Both the position numbers and the translations under genes were made by a program. A stretch of DNA of 43,039 bases from Chloroflexota bacterium (lineage in GTDB: Bacteria; Chloroflexota; Anaerolineae; UBA4142; SHND01), in the NCBI GenBank assembly GCA_016209205.1, contig JACQWQ010000179.1:1-43039 (forward strand), written 5' to 3'. A model generated the notes under the pieces. It was not told where the DNA came from, made no database searches, and worked only from the letters and a program-made list of their open reading frames with translations. This document shows positions 7,606-15,616 of this stretch, piece by piece (the stretch's first letter is position 1; every line of letters begins with the position of its first letter).

Positions 7606-8643
7606 ATGGCACCAGGTCATCTCGACGTAGGAGTGGATTCGCGGATTGAACTTTTATCCATTGTGCAATTTCTGAGCGGATACCGGTTAATTACCCAAAA
7701 GGATTCTTTGTACAGGCGGAATATCAACCACCATTTTTCACCGTACAAAAGTCACCCTGCTGTGAAATTGTTCGCAGAGCTGAGCAAAGATTTCAACTAT
7801 GACGCGCCGCCTGCCGCAATGCTTCACCTCTCAGAACCGCCTGACCTACACTTACAGTTGCCCTTTACTGAGGATTTGGAGCGGAGAGCGGGTGGCAAGG
7901 ACCGATTGGAACAATTCATAATACAGCTTCGAGATTTCGCCCGAGAGACGCGGTTCATGACTTTTTTTGAAGCCAACCAGCCGATCCTTTTGCCCATGGT
8001 CGCACATGTCCGCCGCCAAGCCCAGAGCTGCAATGTTGTGCGCACCGTTGAAGACTACTTTGGTTCGCGGCAACACAGTTACAGAGTGATTCTCGCGCCA
8101 CTCTTGGCAAATAATTGCTTTGGTCTACGCAGTGAGCGTTCGGATAACACCTATGATGTTTCCGTCGTCGTCGGCGGAACGATGGAGCTGGCAATAAAAG
8201 GGATGCTCATATTTTCGTCAAGTCTCTCCGTCTCTTGTCCTGTTCTTTGGCACGAGCTGAGTCACTCGTTTGTCAATCCACTCACTGCGCGGTTTCGAGC
8301 CGAGATTGAATGTTACCGCGGACTGTATAACCCGATTTCCAACAGAATGGCGCGCATCGCATATCGAACTTGGGAAGTTTGCGTGAACGAGCACATCATA
8401 CGCGCGGTCACGACCCGCCTCATTCATCGCGAGTACGGCAACGTGCGAGGGAAATTAAGTCTCTTGGAAGAAACGATGCGTGGCTTTCGGTACGTGGACG
8501 CCTTGTGTGCACGCCTGCAAGAGTGTGAGCTCCAGCGTGACCAGTACCCAACGTTTGAAGATTTTTATCCGCAGCTGGTGGATGTGTTCAGAGAACTCTC
8601 GGAAAATGGCAACGCTAGCACTCGATCTCGCCTGCGCGCGTGA
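7606..8643 (+). CDS. DUF4932-like putative metallopeptidase, inserted in the kynurenine operon
   Basis: A 345-residue protein resembling the DUF4932 family. It has a zincin-like HELSHSFVNP motif (HExxH) around residue 218 and downstream acidic residues (AEIECY) that could supply a third ligand. No signal peptide or membrane span is seen. Base composition is lower in GC than in its neighbours. Its stop at 8643 lies 38 bases inside kynureninase, so the last dozen residues (NGNASTRSRLRA) are read from the kynureninase start in another frame. That suggests a late arrival between kynA and kynU. Function is unknown; protease activity is inferred only from the motif. Confidence 0.75.
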   Translation: MAPGHLDVGVDSRIELLSIVQFLSGYRLITQKDSLYRRNINHHFSPYKSHPAVKLFAELSKDFNYDAPPAAMLHLSEPPDLHLQLPFTEDLERRAGGKDRLEQFIIQLRDFARETRFMTFFEANQPILLPMVAHVRRQAQSCNVVRTVEDYFGSRQHSYRVILAPLLANNCFGLRSERSDNTYDVSVVVGGTMELAIKGMLIFSSSLSVSCPVLWHELSHSFVNPLTARFRAEIECYRGLYNPISNRMARIAYRTWEVCVNEHIIRAVTTRLIHREYGNVRGKLSLLEETMRGFRYVDALCARLQECELQRDQYPTFEDFYPQLVDVFRELSENGNASTRSRLRA

Positions 8644-9919
8644 GCTCGACGCACACGACCCACTCGCGCGTTTTCGCGATGAATTTGTGATTTCGCAAGA
8701 GGTCGCCGCGTCTGTGACAGAGGGGCGACCTCTTACGACAGATCCCGACACGCTGTATCTCGACGGCAATTCGTTGGGTCGGCTGCCAAAGCGTACGGTC
8801 GCGCGTTTGCAGAACGCGATAGAACACGAATGGGGCAAGCGTTTGGTGCGCGGTTGGGGCGAAGGATGGATGGACGCGCCCGCGCGTATCGGCGCAAAAA
8901 TCGCGCAATTGATTGGCGCACAACGCGACGAAGTGATTGTCGCGGATTCGACTTCAACCAATTTTTACAAACTGGTCTACGCCGCGCTCGACGCCCGCGC
9001 GGGGCGCACGCAAATCGTCACCGAAACGGTGAACTTTCCAACCGACGCGTATATTTTGCAGGGCATCGCGCGGACGCGCGGCGTCGAAATCACGTACGTG
9101 GATTCGACGGACGGCATCACCATTTCCACCGACGCGATTGTGAACGCGATAGAGCGAAACAAATGCGCGCTCGTTACTCTGACGCACACCGCGTTCAAAA
9201 GCGGATACGTGTACGACATGCAAGCCGTCACGGACGCGGCGCATCGCGCGGGCGCATTGGTGCTGTGGGATTTGTCGCATTCGGTCGGTTCGCTTCCGGT
9301 GGATTTGAACGCGTGCGACGCAGATTTGGCAGTCGGCTGCACATACAAATACCTCAACGGCGGACCGGGCGCGCCTGCTTTTTTGTACGTGCGGCGCGAT
9401 TTGCAAGAGCAATTGCTCAATCCGATTCAAGGATGGTTTGGACAGCGCGACCAATTCGCGATGGGTTTTGAATACGCGCCCGCGCAAGGCATGACGCGCT
9501 TTCTGGTCGGCACACCGCCGATGCTTTCGCTGTTGGCAATCGAAGCGGGCGTAGATTTGCTGCTCGAAGCGGGGATAGAAAACTTGCGCGCAAAATCCGT
9601 GCAGCAAACGGAATTTCTCATCGCGTTGTGGGACGCGTGGCTGAAACCGTTTGGCGTCACGCTGAATTCGCCGCGCGATGCGAATATGCGCGGCTCGCAC
9701 GTTTCGCTGGGGCATCCCGACGGTTTGCGGATTGACCGCGCGTTGATTGAAGAAATGCACGTCATTCCCGATTTTCGCCCGCCCGACAACATCCGTTTTG
9801 GCATCGCGCCCATTTACACGCGCTTTGAGGACATTTATTGCGCCATGGAACGAATGCGGCGCGTGATGCAGGAAAAATTGTACGAAAAGTATCCGAGCGA
9901 GCGCCGCGTCGTAACTTGA
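8606..9919 (+). CDS. kynU: kynureninase
   Basis: PLP enzyme that cleaves L-kynurenine to anthranilate and L-alanine. It has 437 residues from the ATG at 8606, close to the family length. Visible landmarks are LYLDGNSLGRLPK, the PLP-phosphate region DSTSTNFYK, LTHTAFKSG, WDLSHSVGSLPVDL (PLP-ring Asp) and GCTYKYLNGGPG with the Schiff-base Lys248. The C-terminal GSHVSLGHPDGLRI and VIPDFRPPDNIRFGIAPIYTRF blocks are also typical. A 126-base upstream extension in frame runs through the DUF4932 gene and was rejected. With kynA and the downstream CoA ligase it supplies anthranilate for CoA activation. Confidence 0.95.
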   Translation: MATLALDLACARELDAHDPLARFRDEFVISQEVAASVTEGRPLTTDPDTLYLDGNSLGRLPKRTVARLQNAIEHEWGKRLVRGWGEGWMDAPARIGAKIAQLIGAQRDEVIVADSTSTNFYKLVYAALDARAGRTQIVTETVNFPTDAYILQGIARTRGVEITYVDSTDGITISTDAIVNAIERNKCALVTLTHTAFKSGYVYDMQAVTDAAHRAGALVLWDLSHSVGSLPVDLNACDADLAVGCTYKYLNGGPGAPAFLYVRRDLQEQLLNPIQGWFGQRDQFAMGFEYAPAQGMTRFLVGTPPMLSLLAIEAGVDLLLEAGIENLRAKSVQQTEFLIALWDAWLKPFGVTLNSPRDANMRGSHVSLGHPDGLRIDRALIEEMHVIPDFRPPDNIRFGIAPIYTRFEDIYCAMERMRRVMQEKLYEKYPSERRVVT

Positions 9920-9940
9920 TTCACTCTACAAGGAAGCCAA

Positions 9941-10483
9941 GTGACTGTCTTTTATCTTGTTCGTCATGGACAAACCAATTTCGATCTCGCGGACGAACGA
10001 CGCCTCAAGGGGGATTCGCGAAGTCTCGTGCCGCTTACGCGCGAGGGTCAAGACGAAATCGTTCAGGCGAGCCATACCTTGCGCCAATTGCGAGCAGAGC
10101 TGATTCTTGCTTCGCCAATGACTCGCGCGCTGGAATCTGCTGCTATTCTCTCGTGCCTGCTCAATTTGCCGATTCAAGTTGAGTTTGATTTGCACGAATG
10201 GATTCCCGATTTAACTTTTTCTGTGACTGAGACGACGTCTGTAGAGGTGGCATACCAAGAGATGATGCAAGCGCAAGAATGGCAGCCCGATGAACCCAAA
10301 AACTGGGAGCCACTTTCTTGCGTACGAAAACGAGCTTTAGGTGTTTTGAAACGGTACTGCGATTTGAATTATGTGCTCGTTGTCTGTCACGGTGTTGTTA
10401 TTTACAGTCTCACGGGGCAAAGAATAAATACGGGCGGCTACTGTCCTTATGAGTTTGATAAGGATGCTGTGCTGCCTGCATAA
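9941..10483 (+). CDS. histidine phosphatase (phosphoglycerate-mutase-like)
   Basis: A 180-residue protein starting at GTG with AAGGAAG upstream. It carries the phosphohistidine motif LVRHGQT (about residues 6-12), SPMTRALESA and a late VVCHGVV, the two-His/Arg pocket of the branch. Family members range from phosphoglycerate mutase to SixA- and CobC-like phosphatases. Substrate cannot be read. Its base composition is lower in GC than the flanking catabolic genes, and it has no evident role in tryptophan breakdown, so it may be another insertion in the operon. Confidence 0.8.
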   Translation: MTVFYLVRHGQTNFDLADERRLKGDSRSLVPLTREGQDEIVQASHTLRQLRAELILASPMTRALESAAILSCLLNLPIQVEFDLHEWIPDLTFSVTETTSVEVAYQEMMQAQEWQPDEPKNWEPLSCVRKRALGVLKRYCDLNYVLVVCHGVVIYSLTGQRINTGGYCPYEFDKDAVLPA

Positions 10484-10525
10484 AAGAATCCCTGCTAACG
10501 ATTAAGTTTCAGCGCCGAGCAAAAA

Positions 10526-11317
10526 ATGAATTACGATTTCCTTTACGACGTACAAGACCACATTGCGACGATTACGTTGAATCGTCCCGAAGTGTTGAAT
10601 GCGATTACGTTGGAAATTTATGCGCAGCTGCGCGATTTGTTCGAGGCGCTGCGCTATGACGACGACGTGCGCGTGGTGGTAATTACGGGCAGCGGGCGCG
10701 CGTTTTGCGCAGGCGGCGATGTGCACAAAATTATTGGCGAAATGTTGACGCGCGATACGCGCGAGCATCTGGAATTTTGCCGCATGACGGGACATCTTGT
10801 GCGCAATATGCGCTTGCTGCCCAAACCGATCATCGCGGCGGTGAACGGCATGGCGGCGGGCGCGGGCGCGGTCATTGCGCTGGCGTCGGATTTTCGCATC
10901 GTCGCCGATTCGGCAAAATTCGCGTTTTTGTTTACGCGCGTCGGCTTGACGGGCGCGGACATGGGCGCAGGGTTTTTGCTGCCGCGCGTCATTGGACAAG
11001 GACGCGCGCTGGAACTCTTGATGTTGGGCGATGACGTGGACGCGGCGACGGCAGAGCGATTCGGTCTGGCAACGCGCGTTGTGCCACTCGACCAGCTAAT
11101 GCCCACCGCACGCGAATTGGCGGCGCGCCTCGCGAACGGTCCAACCTATTCACTCGGCATGACGAAACTGATGGTCAACAACGAATGGACGATGGACATG
11201 AACTCCGCGCTCGAAGCGGAAGCGCAGGCGCAAGCGTTGATGATGATGGGCGAGGACCATCGCGCGTTTTATGAAGCGTTTGTGGAAAAACGGAAACCGG
11301 AGTTCAAAGGGAAATGA
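10526..11317 (+). CDS. enoyl-CoA hydratase/isomerase (crotonase family)
   Basis: A 263-residue crotonase-fold protein. The CoA-binding/oxyanion segments ITLNRPEVLNA, GSGRAFCAGGDV and PKPIIAAVNGMAAGAGAVIALASDFRI are intact. The later FTRVGLTGADMGAGFLLPRVIG carries the region of the catalytic acids; the usual Glu of hydratases at GLTGADMG is not clear, so activity may be an isomerase, hydrolase or ring hydrolase variant. Similar genes sit beside anthraniloyl-CoA monooxygenases in aerobic CoA-dependent aminobenzoate clusters. A role in hydrating or opening the reduced ring is expected. Confidence 0.85.
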   Translation: MNYDFLYDVQDHIATITLNRPEVLNAITLEIYAQLRDLFEALRYDDDVRVVVITGSGRAFCAGGDVHKIIGEMLTRDTREHLEFCRMTGHLVRNMRLLPKPIIAAVNGMAAGAGAVIALASDFRIVADSAKFAFLFTRVGLTGADMGAGFLLPRVIGQGRALELLMLGDDVDAATAERFGLATRVVPLDQLMPTARELAARLANGPTYSLGMTKLMVNNEWTMDMNSALEAEAQAQALMMMGEDHRAFYEAFVEKRKPEFKGK

Positions 11318-11333
11318 GGGAAATTGTAGTAAC

Positions 11334-11353
11334 GTGCGATGCAGTTCATCGCC
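11334..11353. repeat. dispersed 20-bp near-palindrome, copy 1
   Basis: GTGCGATGCAGTTCATCGCC lies in the short gap before the Rid gene. Related copies occur at 19395-19414 and, on the opposite strand, at 39903-39922. These two are identical to each other; this copy is inverted in its centre. The surrounding gap also has repeated GAGGGAAnT units. Confidence 0.6.
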
Positions 11354-11407
11354 TCATTCGTTTGGTGAGGGAACTCAGGGAAATGAGGGAACTCGGGGAT
11401 ACGCGAC

Positions 11408-11812
11408 ATGGAAAAGACTATTATCAATCCCGCATTGCTCGCAAAACCTGTCGGTTATGCGCATGGAATTGTCATGCATGGCGGAAAAATTCTTTTCCTC
11501 GCGGGACAAACAGGAATGGATTCAACGGGGACTATTGTCGCGCCGGACGATATGGTGCAACAGTTTCGTCAGGCGTTGACGAATTTGCGCGCAGTGATTA
11601 ACGACGCGGGCGCGCAAATGACCGACATCGTTAAATTGAACATTTTTGTCGCGAATAAAAAAGCCTATCAAGCCCACACGCGCGAAATCGGGCAGGTGTA
11701 CCGTGAATTTTTTGGCAAGTATTATCCGGCGATGACGCTGGTAGAGGTAAAGAGCTTGTGGGACGACGCGGCGATGATTGAAATTGAAGGGATAGCGGTG
11801 ATTGGATCGTAG
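11408..11812 (+). CDS. Rid (YjgF/YER057c) family protein, probable enamine/imine deaminase
   Basis: A 134-residue Rid-fold protein with ILFLAGQTGMDSTGTIV, QFRQALTNLRAVINDAGAQM and the C-terminal VEVKSLWDDAAMIEIEGIAV. Archetypal RidA has an Arg in the PARSCVEV stretch; the corresponding position here is Met (PAMTLVEV), so this is likely a different Rid subgroup. Rid-type proteins hydrolyse reactive enamines and imines. The expected product of aminobenzoyl-CoA monooxygenase/reductase is a 2-amino-oxocyclohexene-carbonyl-CoA, itself a vinylogous enamine, so deamination of that intermediate is an attractive role. That assignment is inference from context. Confidence 0.85.
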   Translation: MEKTIINPALLAKPVGYAHGIVMHGGKILFLAGQTGMDSTGTIVAPDDMVQQFRQALTNLRAVINDAGAQMTDIVKLNIFVANKKAYQAHTREIGQVYREFFGKYYPAMTLVEVKSLWDDAAMIEIEGIAVIGS

Positions 11813-11833
11813 AGACGTTTCGGTGAAACGTCT
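11813..11833. repeat. hairpin after the Rid gene (AGACGTTTC repeat family)
   Basis: AGACGTTTC-GGT-GAAACGTCT directly follows the Rid stop codon. The same stem with a different loop occurs at 41199-41221 between convergent genes. No U-run follows, so this is probably a palindromic repeat; it could still modulate expression within the operon. Confidence 0.65.
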
Positions 11834-11848
11834 TGGAATTGCGGCGGA

Positions 11849-13006
11849 ATGAATTTTTCCTTATCCGATTCACAACACGAAATCCAACAACGCGCGCGCG
11901 ATTTCGCGCAAACGCGCGTCGCGCCGCTCGCGCGCGCGATGGACGAACGCGGCGCGATGCCGTTGGAGCTCGTGCGCGAAATGGGCGCGTTGGGTTTGCT
12001 TGGCGGACCCCTGCCGAAAGAATTCGGCGGGGAGGAATGGGACGCGCTGTCGCTCGCGTTGTGTTATGAAGAATTGGGACGCGTGGACTCGTCGGTACGC
12101 GGGTTTATGACCGTGCACACGTCGCTTGTGTCGCAGTGCATTTTGGCATGGGGCATGCAAGCGCAAAAGGAAAAATATCTGCCGAAACTCGCGCGCGGCG
12201 AATGGATTGGCTGTTATGCGTTGACCGAACCGAACGCGGGTTCCGACGCGGCGAACATGGAAACGACGGCAACGCGTGATGACGACGCGTTTGTGTTGAA
12301 CGGCGAAAAAATTTGGATTACGAATGGCGGCATCGCGGACGTCGCAATCGTGTTTGCGACGCGGGCGCGCACGTTGAAACACAAAGGGATTTGCGCGTTT
12401 TTGGTCGAAACGAAGACACCGGGGCTTGGGCGCGAAAAAATGCCGGGACAAGAATTGGGGCATCGCGCGTCCGACCACGCGCACATTCGTTTTGAAAAAA
12501 TGCGCGTGCCCAAAACCGCGCTGCTCGGCGCGCCGGGCGAAGGGTTCAAGGTTGCCATGTCCGCGCTCGACCACGGACGGCTCGGCGTGGCGGCGGGCGC
12601 GTTGGGCGTGGCGCAAGCGTGTTTGGATGCGAGCGTCGCGTTTGCGCGCACGCGCCGCCAATTCGGTCAGCGCATCGGCGATTTCGAAATGATTCAGAGC
12701 GTGATTGCGAACATGGCAGCCGACGTGGACGCCGCGCGCCTGTTGGTCTATCGCGCGGCGTGGCTCAAGGATCAGGGGCAGCGCGCCACGCGCGAAACGT
12801 CCATCGCAAAATTATTCGCGACCGAAGCGGCGGTGCGCGCGGCATCGGAAGCGGTGCTGCTGCACGGCGGGCGCGGGTATTCCAATGAATTTCCCGTCGA
12901 ACGTTACTATCGTGACATCAAAGGTTTGCAAATCTACGAAGGCACGTCGCACATTCAGCGCATCGTGATTGCGCGCGATCTGATAGGTAAAGAGAGTAAT
13001 CAGTAA
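11849..13006 (+). CDS. acyl-CoA dehydrogenase
   Basis: A 385-residue FAD acyl-CoA dehydrogenase. Landmarks are CYALTEPNAGSDAANM and GEKIWITNGGIADVAIVFA for FAD and substrate, GRLGVAAGALGVAQACLD, FARTRRQFGQRIGDFEMIQ, and LHGGRGYSNEFPVERYYRDIKGLQIYEGTSHIQR with the catalytic Glu in YEGTS. It would oxidise an alicyclic or ring-opened acyl-CoA in the aminobenzoate route. Its last few residues (SNQ) are already encoded by the TAATCAG-type tandem repeat that fills the gap behind it. Confidence 0.93.
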   Translation: MNFSLSDSQHEIQQRARDFAQTRVAPLARAMDERGAMPLELVREMGALGLLGGPLPKEFGGEEWDALSLALCYEELGRVDSSVRGFMTVHTSLVSQCILAWGMQAQKEKYLPKLARGEWIGCYALTEPNAGSDAANMETTATRDDDAFVLNGEKIWITNGGIADVAIVFATRARTLKHKGICAFLVETKTPGLGREKMPGQELGHRASDHAHIRFEKMRVPKTALLGAPGEGFKVAMSALDHGRLGVAAGALGVAQACLDASVAFARTRRQFGQRIGDFEMIQSVIANMAADVDAARLLVYRAAWLKDQGQRATRETSIAKLFATEAAVRAASEAVLLHGGRGYSNEFPVERYYRDIKGLQIYEGTSHIQRIVIARDLIGKESNQ

Positions 13007-13156
13007 TCAGTGACCAGTGACCAGTGATCAGTGACTGATAACTGATAACTGATCACTGATAACTGATAACTGATGACTGATAACTGATCACTGATAACTG
13101 ATCACTGATAACTGATAACTGATGACTGATAACTGATAACTGATAACTGATAAAAG
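12990..13156. repeat. tandem array of AACTGAT/CAGTGAxCAGTGA units
   Basis: About 165 bases made of repeated TGATAACTGA and CAGTGATCA units with small variations. It overlaps the last codons of the acyl-CoA dehydrogenase and ends at the ligase start. It reads as self-complementary heptamers and could form long alternating hairpins. No ribosome site is visible at its right end, so the ligase may depend on coupling or a weak start. Confidence 0.85.
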
Positions 13157-14731
13157 ATGAGAGCATCCGATTTACCGTTGCAATACAACGCCGTCCAAAT
13201 TCTCGAACACAATCTCGCCGCGCGGGCCGACCAAGTCGCGTTGTATTCGCCCGAACGCGAACTGACGTTTCGACAAACGAGCGACGAGGTGAATCGCGTC
13301 GGCAATGCGTTGAAACGGCTCGACGTGCACATCGGCGAGAGCGTGGCGATTTTGAATTTGGACAATGCGGAATGGGCGGCGGCGTATTTCGCGATTATGA
13401 AAATCGGCGCGGTCGCGGTGGGGATGAATACGCTGCTCAAGCCGCACGAGCACGCGTATATTCTGAACGATTCGCGTGCGCGCGTGTTGATCGTTCACGC
13501 CGCGCTGCTGCCCGCGCTTGATCCGGTGCGCGAGCAATTGTTGTTTGTGAAACACGTCATCGTCGTCGGCGGAGATTCTTCGACTCCACTGCGTTCCGCT
13601 CAGAATGACACGGTGCGTTATGAAGATTGGATTGCGAACGAGTCCGCGACGCTTGAAGCCGCGCCGACGCACCGCGATGATTTTTGCGCGTTGAATTATT
13701 CGAGCGGCACGACGGGCGAACCGAAAGGCATTCTACACGCGCATAAAGATTTGCCGCTCACCGCGCAATTGTGGGCAGTCAACGTGTTGGGTTTGCGCGA
13801 AAAGGACCGGACGTTCGCGACCGCGAAATTATTTTTCACGTTCGGCACGGGCGGCAATCTTGTGTTCCCGTGGTACGTCGGCGCGAGCTGCATTTTGATG
13901 GCTGCGCCGCCGCGCATTCCCGCGAACGTGTTGCAAACCATTGACCGCTTCAAACCGACGATTCATTTCAACGCGCCGACGGGTTACGCGGCGATTTTGG
14001 CGGACCAAGATTTTCTCGATGGCAAGTACGATTTGTCCTCGATACGGCTGTGTGTTTCGGCGGGCGAATCACTGCCCGCGCCGGTGTGGCACGCGTGGAA
14101 AGAAAAAACGGGGCTTGATATTATTGACGGCATCGGCTGCACCGAAATCTGGCACATTTTTATTTCGAATCGCCCCGACGATATTCGTCCCGGCAGCAGC
14201 GGCAAACCGGTGCCGGGCATGGACGTGAAAATCGTGGACGATAACATGAACCCTGTCGCGCAAGGCGAGGTGGGCAATCTGCTCGTCAAGAGCGAAACGA
14301 CTGCACTGTTTTATCTGCACCAAGCGGAAAAAAGTCGGCGCACCTTTTTGGGTGAATGGCTGTTGACGGGCGACAAGTACATGATGGATGCGGACGGATA
14401 TTTTTGGCACGCGGGACGTTCGGACGACATGCTCAAGGTCGGCGGCATTTTTGTTTCGCCGGTCGAAGTGGAAAGCACGTTGCTGAGTCATCCTGCGGTG
14501 TTGGAATGCGCGGTGGTCGGGCTGCCCGATGCATCGAATCTCATCAAGCCCAAAGCGTTCGTCGTATTGAAGCAGGGGTACGACGCGAGCGACGCGTTGA
14601 AACAAGAACTCGTCGTGTATTGCAAAGAAAAAATGGCGGAATACAAACGCCCGCGCTGGCTCGACTTTGTGAATGAACTACCGAAAACAGCGACGGGGAA
14701 GATACAACGCTTCAAATTGCGCGCGCAATAA
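13157..14731 (+). CDS. benzoate/2-aminobenzoate-CoA ligase family (AMP-forming)
   Basis: A 524-residue ANL-superfamily ligase. AMP-binding motif YSSGTTGEPKG, AKLFFTFGTGGNLVFPWY, SAGESLPAPVW, GIGCTEIWHIFISNRPDD, LLTGDKYMMDADGYFWHAGRSDDMLKVGG and the catalytic Lys in PKTATGKIQR are all present. AKLFF and TEIWHIFISNR are characteristic of the benzoate-CoA ligase branch rather than acetyl-CoA synthetases. With kynureninase upstream and an aryl-CoA monooxygenase in the operon, anthranilate (2-aminobenzoate) is the expected acid; benzoate cannot be excluded. Residues 139-151 are encoded by an inserted palindromic-repeat sequence. The start lies directly after a tandem repeat and lacks a clear ribosome site. 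Confidence 0.9.
   Translation: MRASDLPLQYNAVQILEHNLAARADQVALYSPERELTFRQTSDEVNRVGNALKRLDVHIGESVAILNLDNAEWAAAYFAIMKIGAVAVGMNTLLKPHEHAYILNDSRARVLIVHAALLPALDPVREQLLFVKHVIVVGGDSSTPLRSAQNDTVRYEDWIANESATLEAAPTHRDDFCALNYSSGTTGEPKGILHAHKDLPLTAQLWAVNVLGLREKDRTFATAKLFFTFGTGGNLVFPWYVGASCILMAAPPRIPANVLQTIDRFKPTIHFNAPTGYAAILADQDFLDGKYDLSSIRLCVSAGESLPAPVWHAWKEKTGLDIIDGIGCTEIWHIFISNRPDDIRPGSSGKPVPGMDVKIVDDNMNPVAQGEVGNLLVKSETTALFYLHQAEKSRRTFLGEWLLTGDKYMMDADGYFWHAGRSDDMLKVGGIFVSPVEVESTLLSHPAVLECAVVGLPDASNLIKPKAFVVLKQGYDASDALKQELVVYCKEKMAEYKRPRWLDFVNELPKTATGKIQRFKLRAQ
13573..13610. repeat. palindromic-repeat sequence embedded in the CoA-ligase reading frame
   Basis: This 38-base stretch begins AGATTCTTCGACTCC and ends CGCTCAGAATGACA. 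It resembles the repeat AGATTTCTCGCTCCGCT...AATGACA found intergenically at 14920-14946. It encodes the peptide SSTPLRSAQND in frame, in a surface-loop position between strands of the N-terminal domain, and looks like an insertion relative to the family. Confidence 0.6.
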
Positions 14732-14769
14732 AAAATCGCGGCGGGATAAAACCCTGCCGCGATTTTTTT
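14731..14769 (+). terminator. rho-independent terminator after the CoA-ligase operon
   Basis: AATCGCGGCGGG is followed by a short loop and CCCTGCCGCGATT, then TTTTT. The stem is GC-rich with a preceding A-run, so it may work in both directions. It closes the first catabolic operon. Confidence 0.85.
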
Positions 14770-14826
14770 GGCAAGAGATTAAAAGTGTCATTTCGAGATG
14801 GTCAGCCCGCGTGGGCTGTATGAGCT

Positions 14827-14946
14827 GAGGACTGTCATATCGAACGGAGTGAGATATCTCACTCCGTTCGATATGACAAGTCCTGTGCAGCGGAGCGAGA
14901 AATCTGGGTCTGCCAAAAGAGATTTCTCGCTCCGCTCGAAATGACA
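14827..14946. repeat. pair of long REP-type palindromes
   Basis: The first is a perfect 46-base palindrome (14833-14878) with half-site TGTCATATCGAACGGAGTG, extended by AGGACT arms with a one-base bulge. The second has AGCGGAGCGAGAAATCT (14889-14905) and its reverse complement at 14920-14936. They fill the gap between the terminator and the convergent response-regulator gene. Confidence 0.85.
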
Positions 14947-14956
14947 GAGTACTGCC

Positions 14957-15616
14957 TCAGTGCGGTTTCGGTTTGAGCAGTCCGCTTTGCAGCGCGTACG
15001 CGACGGCTTGGGCGCGATTGCGCAGGTGCAATTTTTCCAAGATATTTTTGAAATGATACTTGATCGTGTTTTCGCTCAAGTTGAGCCGCCCGGCGATTTC
15101 ACGATTTGTCAGCCCCTCGGACGCGAACGCGAGCACCTCTTTTTCACGTTCGCTCAACGCGTCGTCCTTTGCCGCTTCCGCCGGTTCGTTGTTCATGCGT
15201 TTCGCAAATTCGCGCAGAATGCGCGAGGCAAGGCGTCCCGACAGTGGCGTTTCGCCGCGCGCCGCGCCTTCGATCAAATCAAAAAAGGTGCGTGTGTCGG
15301 TGCTTTTCAACAGATACCCCTGCGCGCCGCTTTTGATCGCTTCAAACACATCCTCGTCGTCGTCGGACACGGTGAGAATCACCACGCGCACGGCGGGCAT
15401 TTCGCTGGTCAGGATGCGCGTCGCCGCCAAGCCGTCGAGCTCGGGCATGTGAATGTCCATCAACACCAAATCGGGATGCGTTCGCCGAATTGTCTCTAAC
15501 ACCTCGCGCCCGTTCGCCGCTTCGCCGACAATTTCAAAACCGCGCGCGCGCAGCAGCGACGCGACGCCGTCGCGAAACAATGGATGATCGTCCGCCAACA
15601 CGACTCGTAGATTCAT
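14957..15616 (-). CDS. NarL/LuxR-family response regulator
   Basis: A 219-residue regulator. The receiver domain has the acidic pair ADD at 8-10, the phosphoacceptor Asp54 (DLVLMDIHMPELDG) and a Lys in QGYLLKSTD. The C-terminus (about 155-215) is a LuxR-type helix-turn-helix, LSEREKEVLAFASEGLTNREIAGRLNLSENTIKYHF. Its ATG overlaps the stop of the kinase gene (ATGA), so the two are co-translated. The target genes are not known; it is convergent with the aminobenzoate operon and may respond to the same growth condition. Confidence 0.95.
   Translation of the reverse strand: MNLRVVLADDHPLFRDGVASLLRARGFEIVGEAANGREVLETIRRTHPDLVLMDIHMPELDGLAATRILTSEMPAVRVVILTVSDDDEDVFEAIKSGAQGYLLKSTDTRTFFDLIEGAARGETPLSGRLASRILREFAKRMNNEPAEAAKDDALSEREKEVLAFASEGLTNREIAGRLNLSENTIKYHFKNILEKLHLRNRAQAVAYALQSGLLKPKPH

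Noticed and set aside
12990-13156. CRISPR-like look of the short repeats
   Set aside because: Units are 7-14 bases, contiguous and without unique spacers; no cas genes are present.
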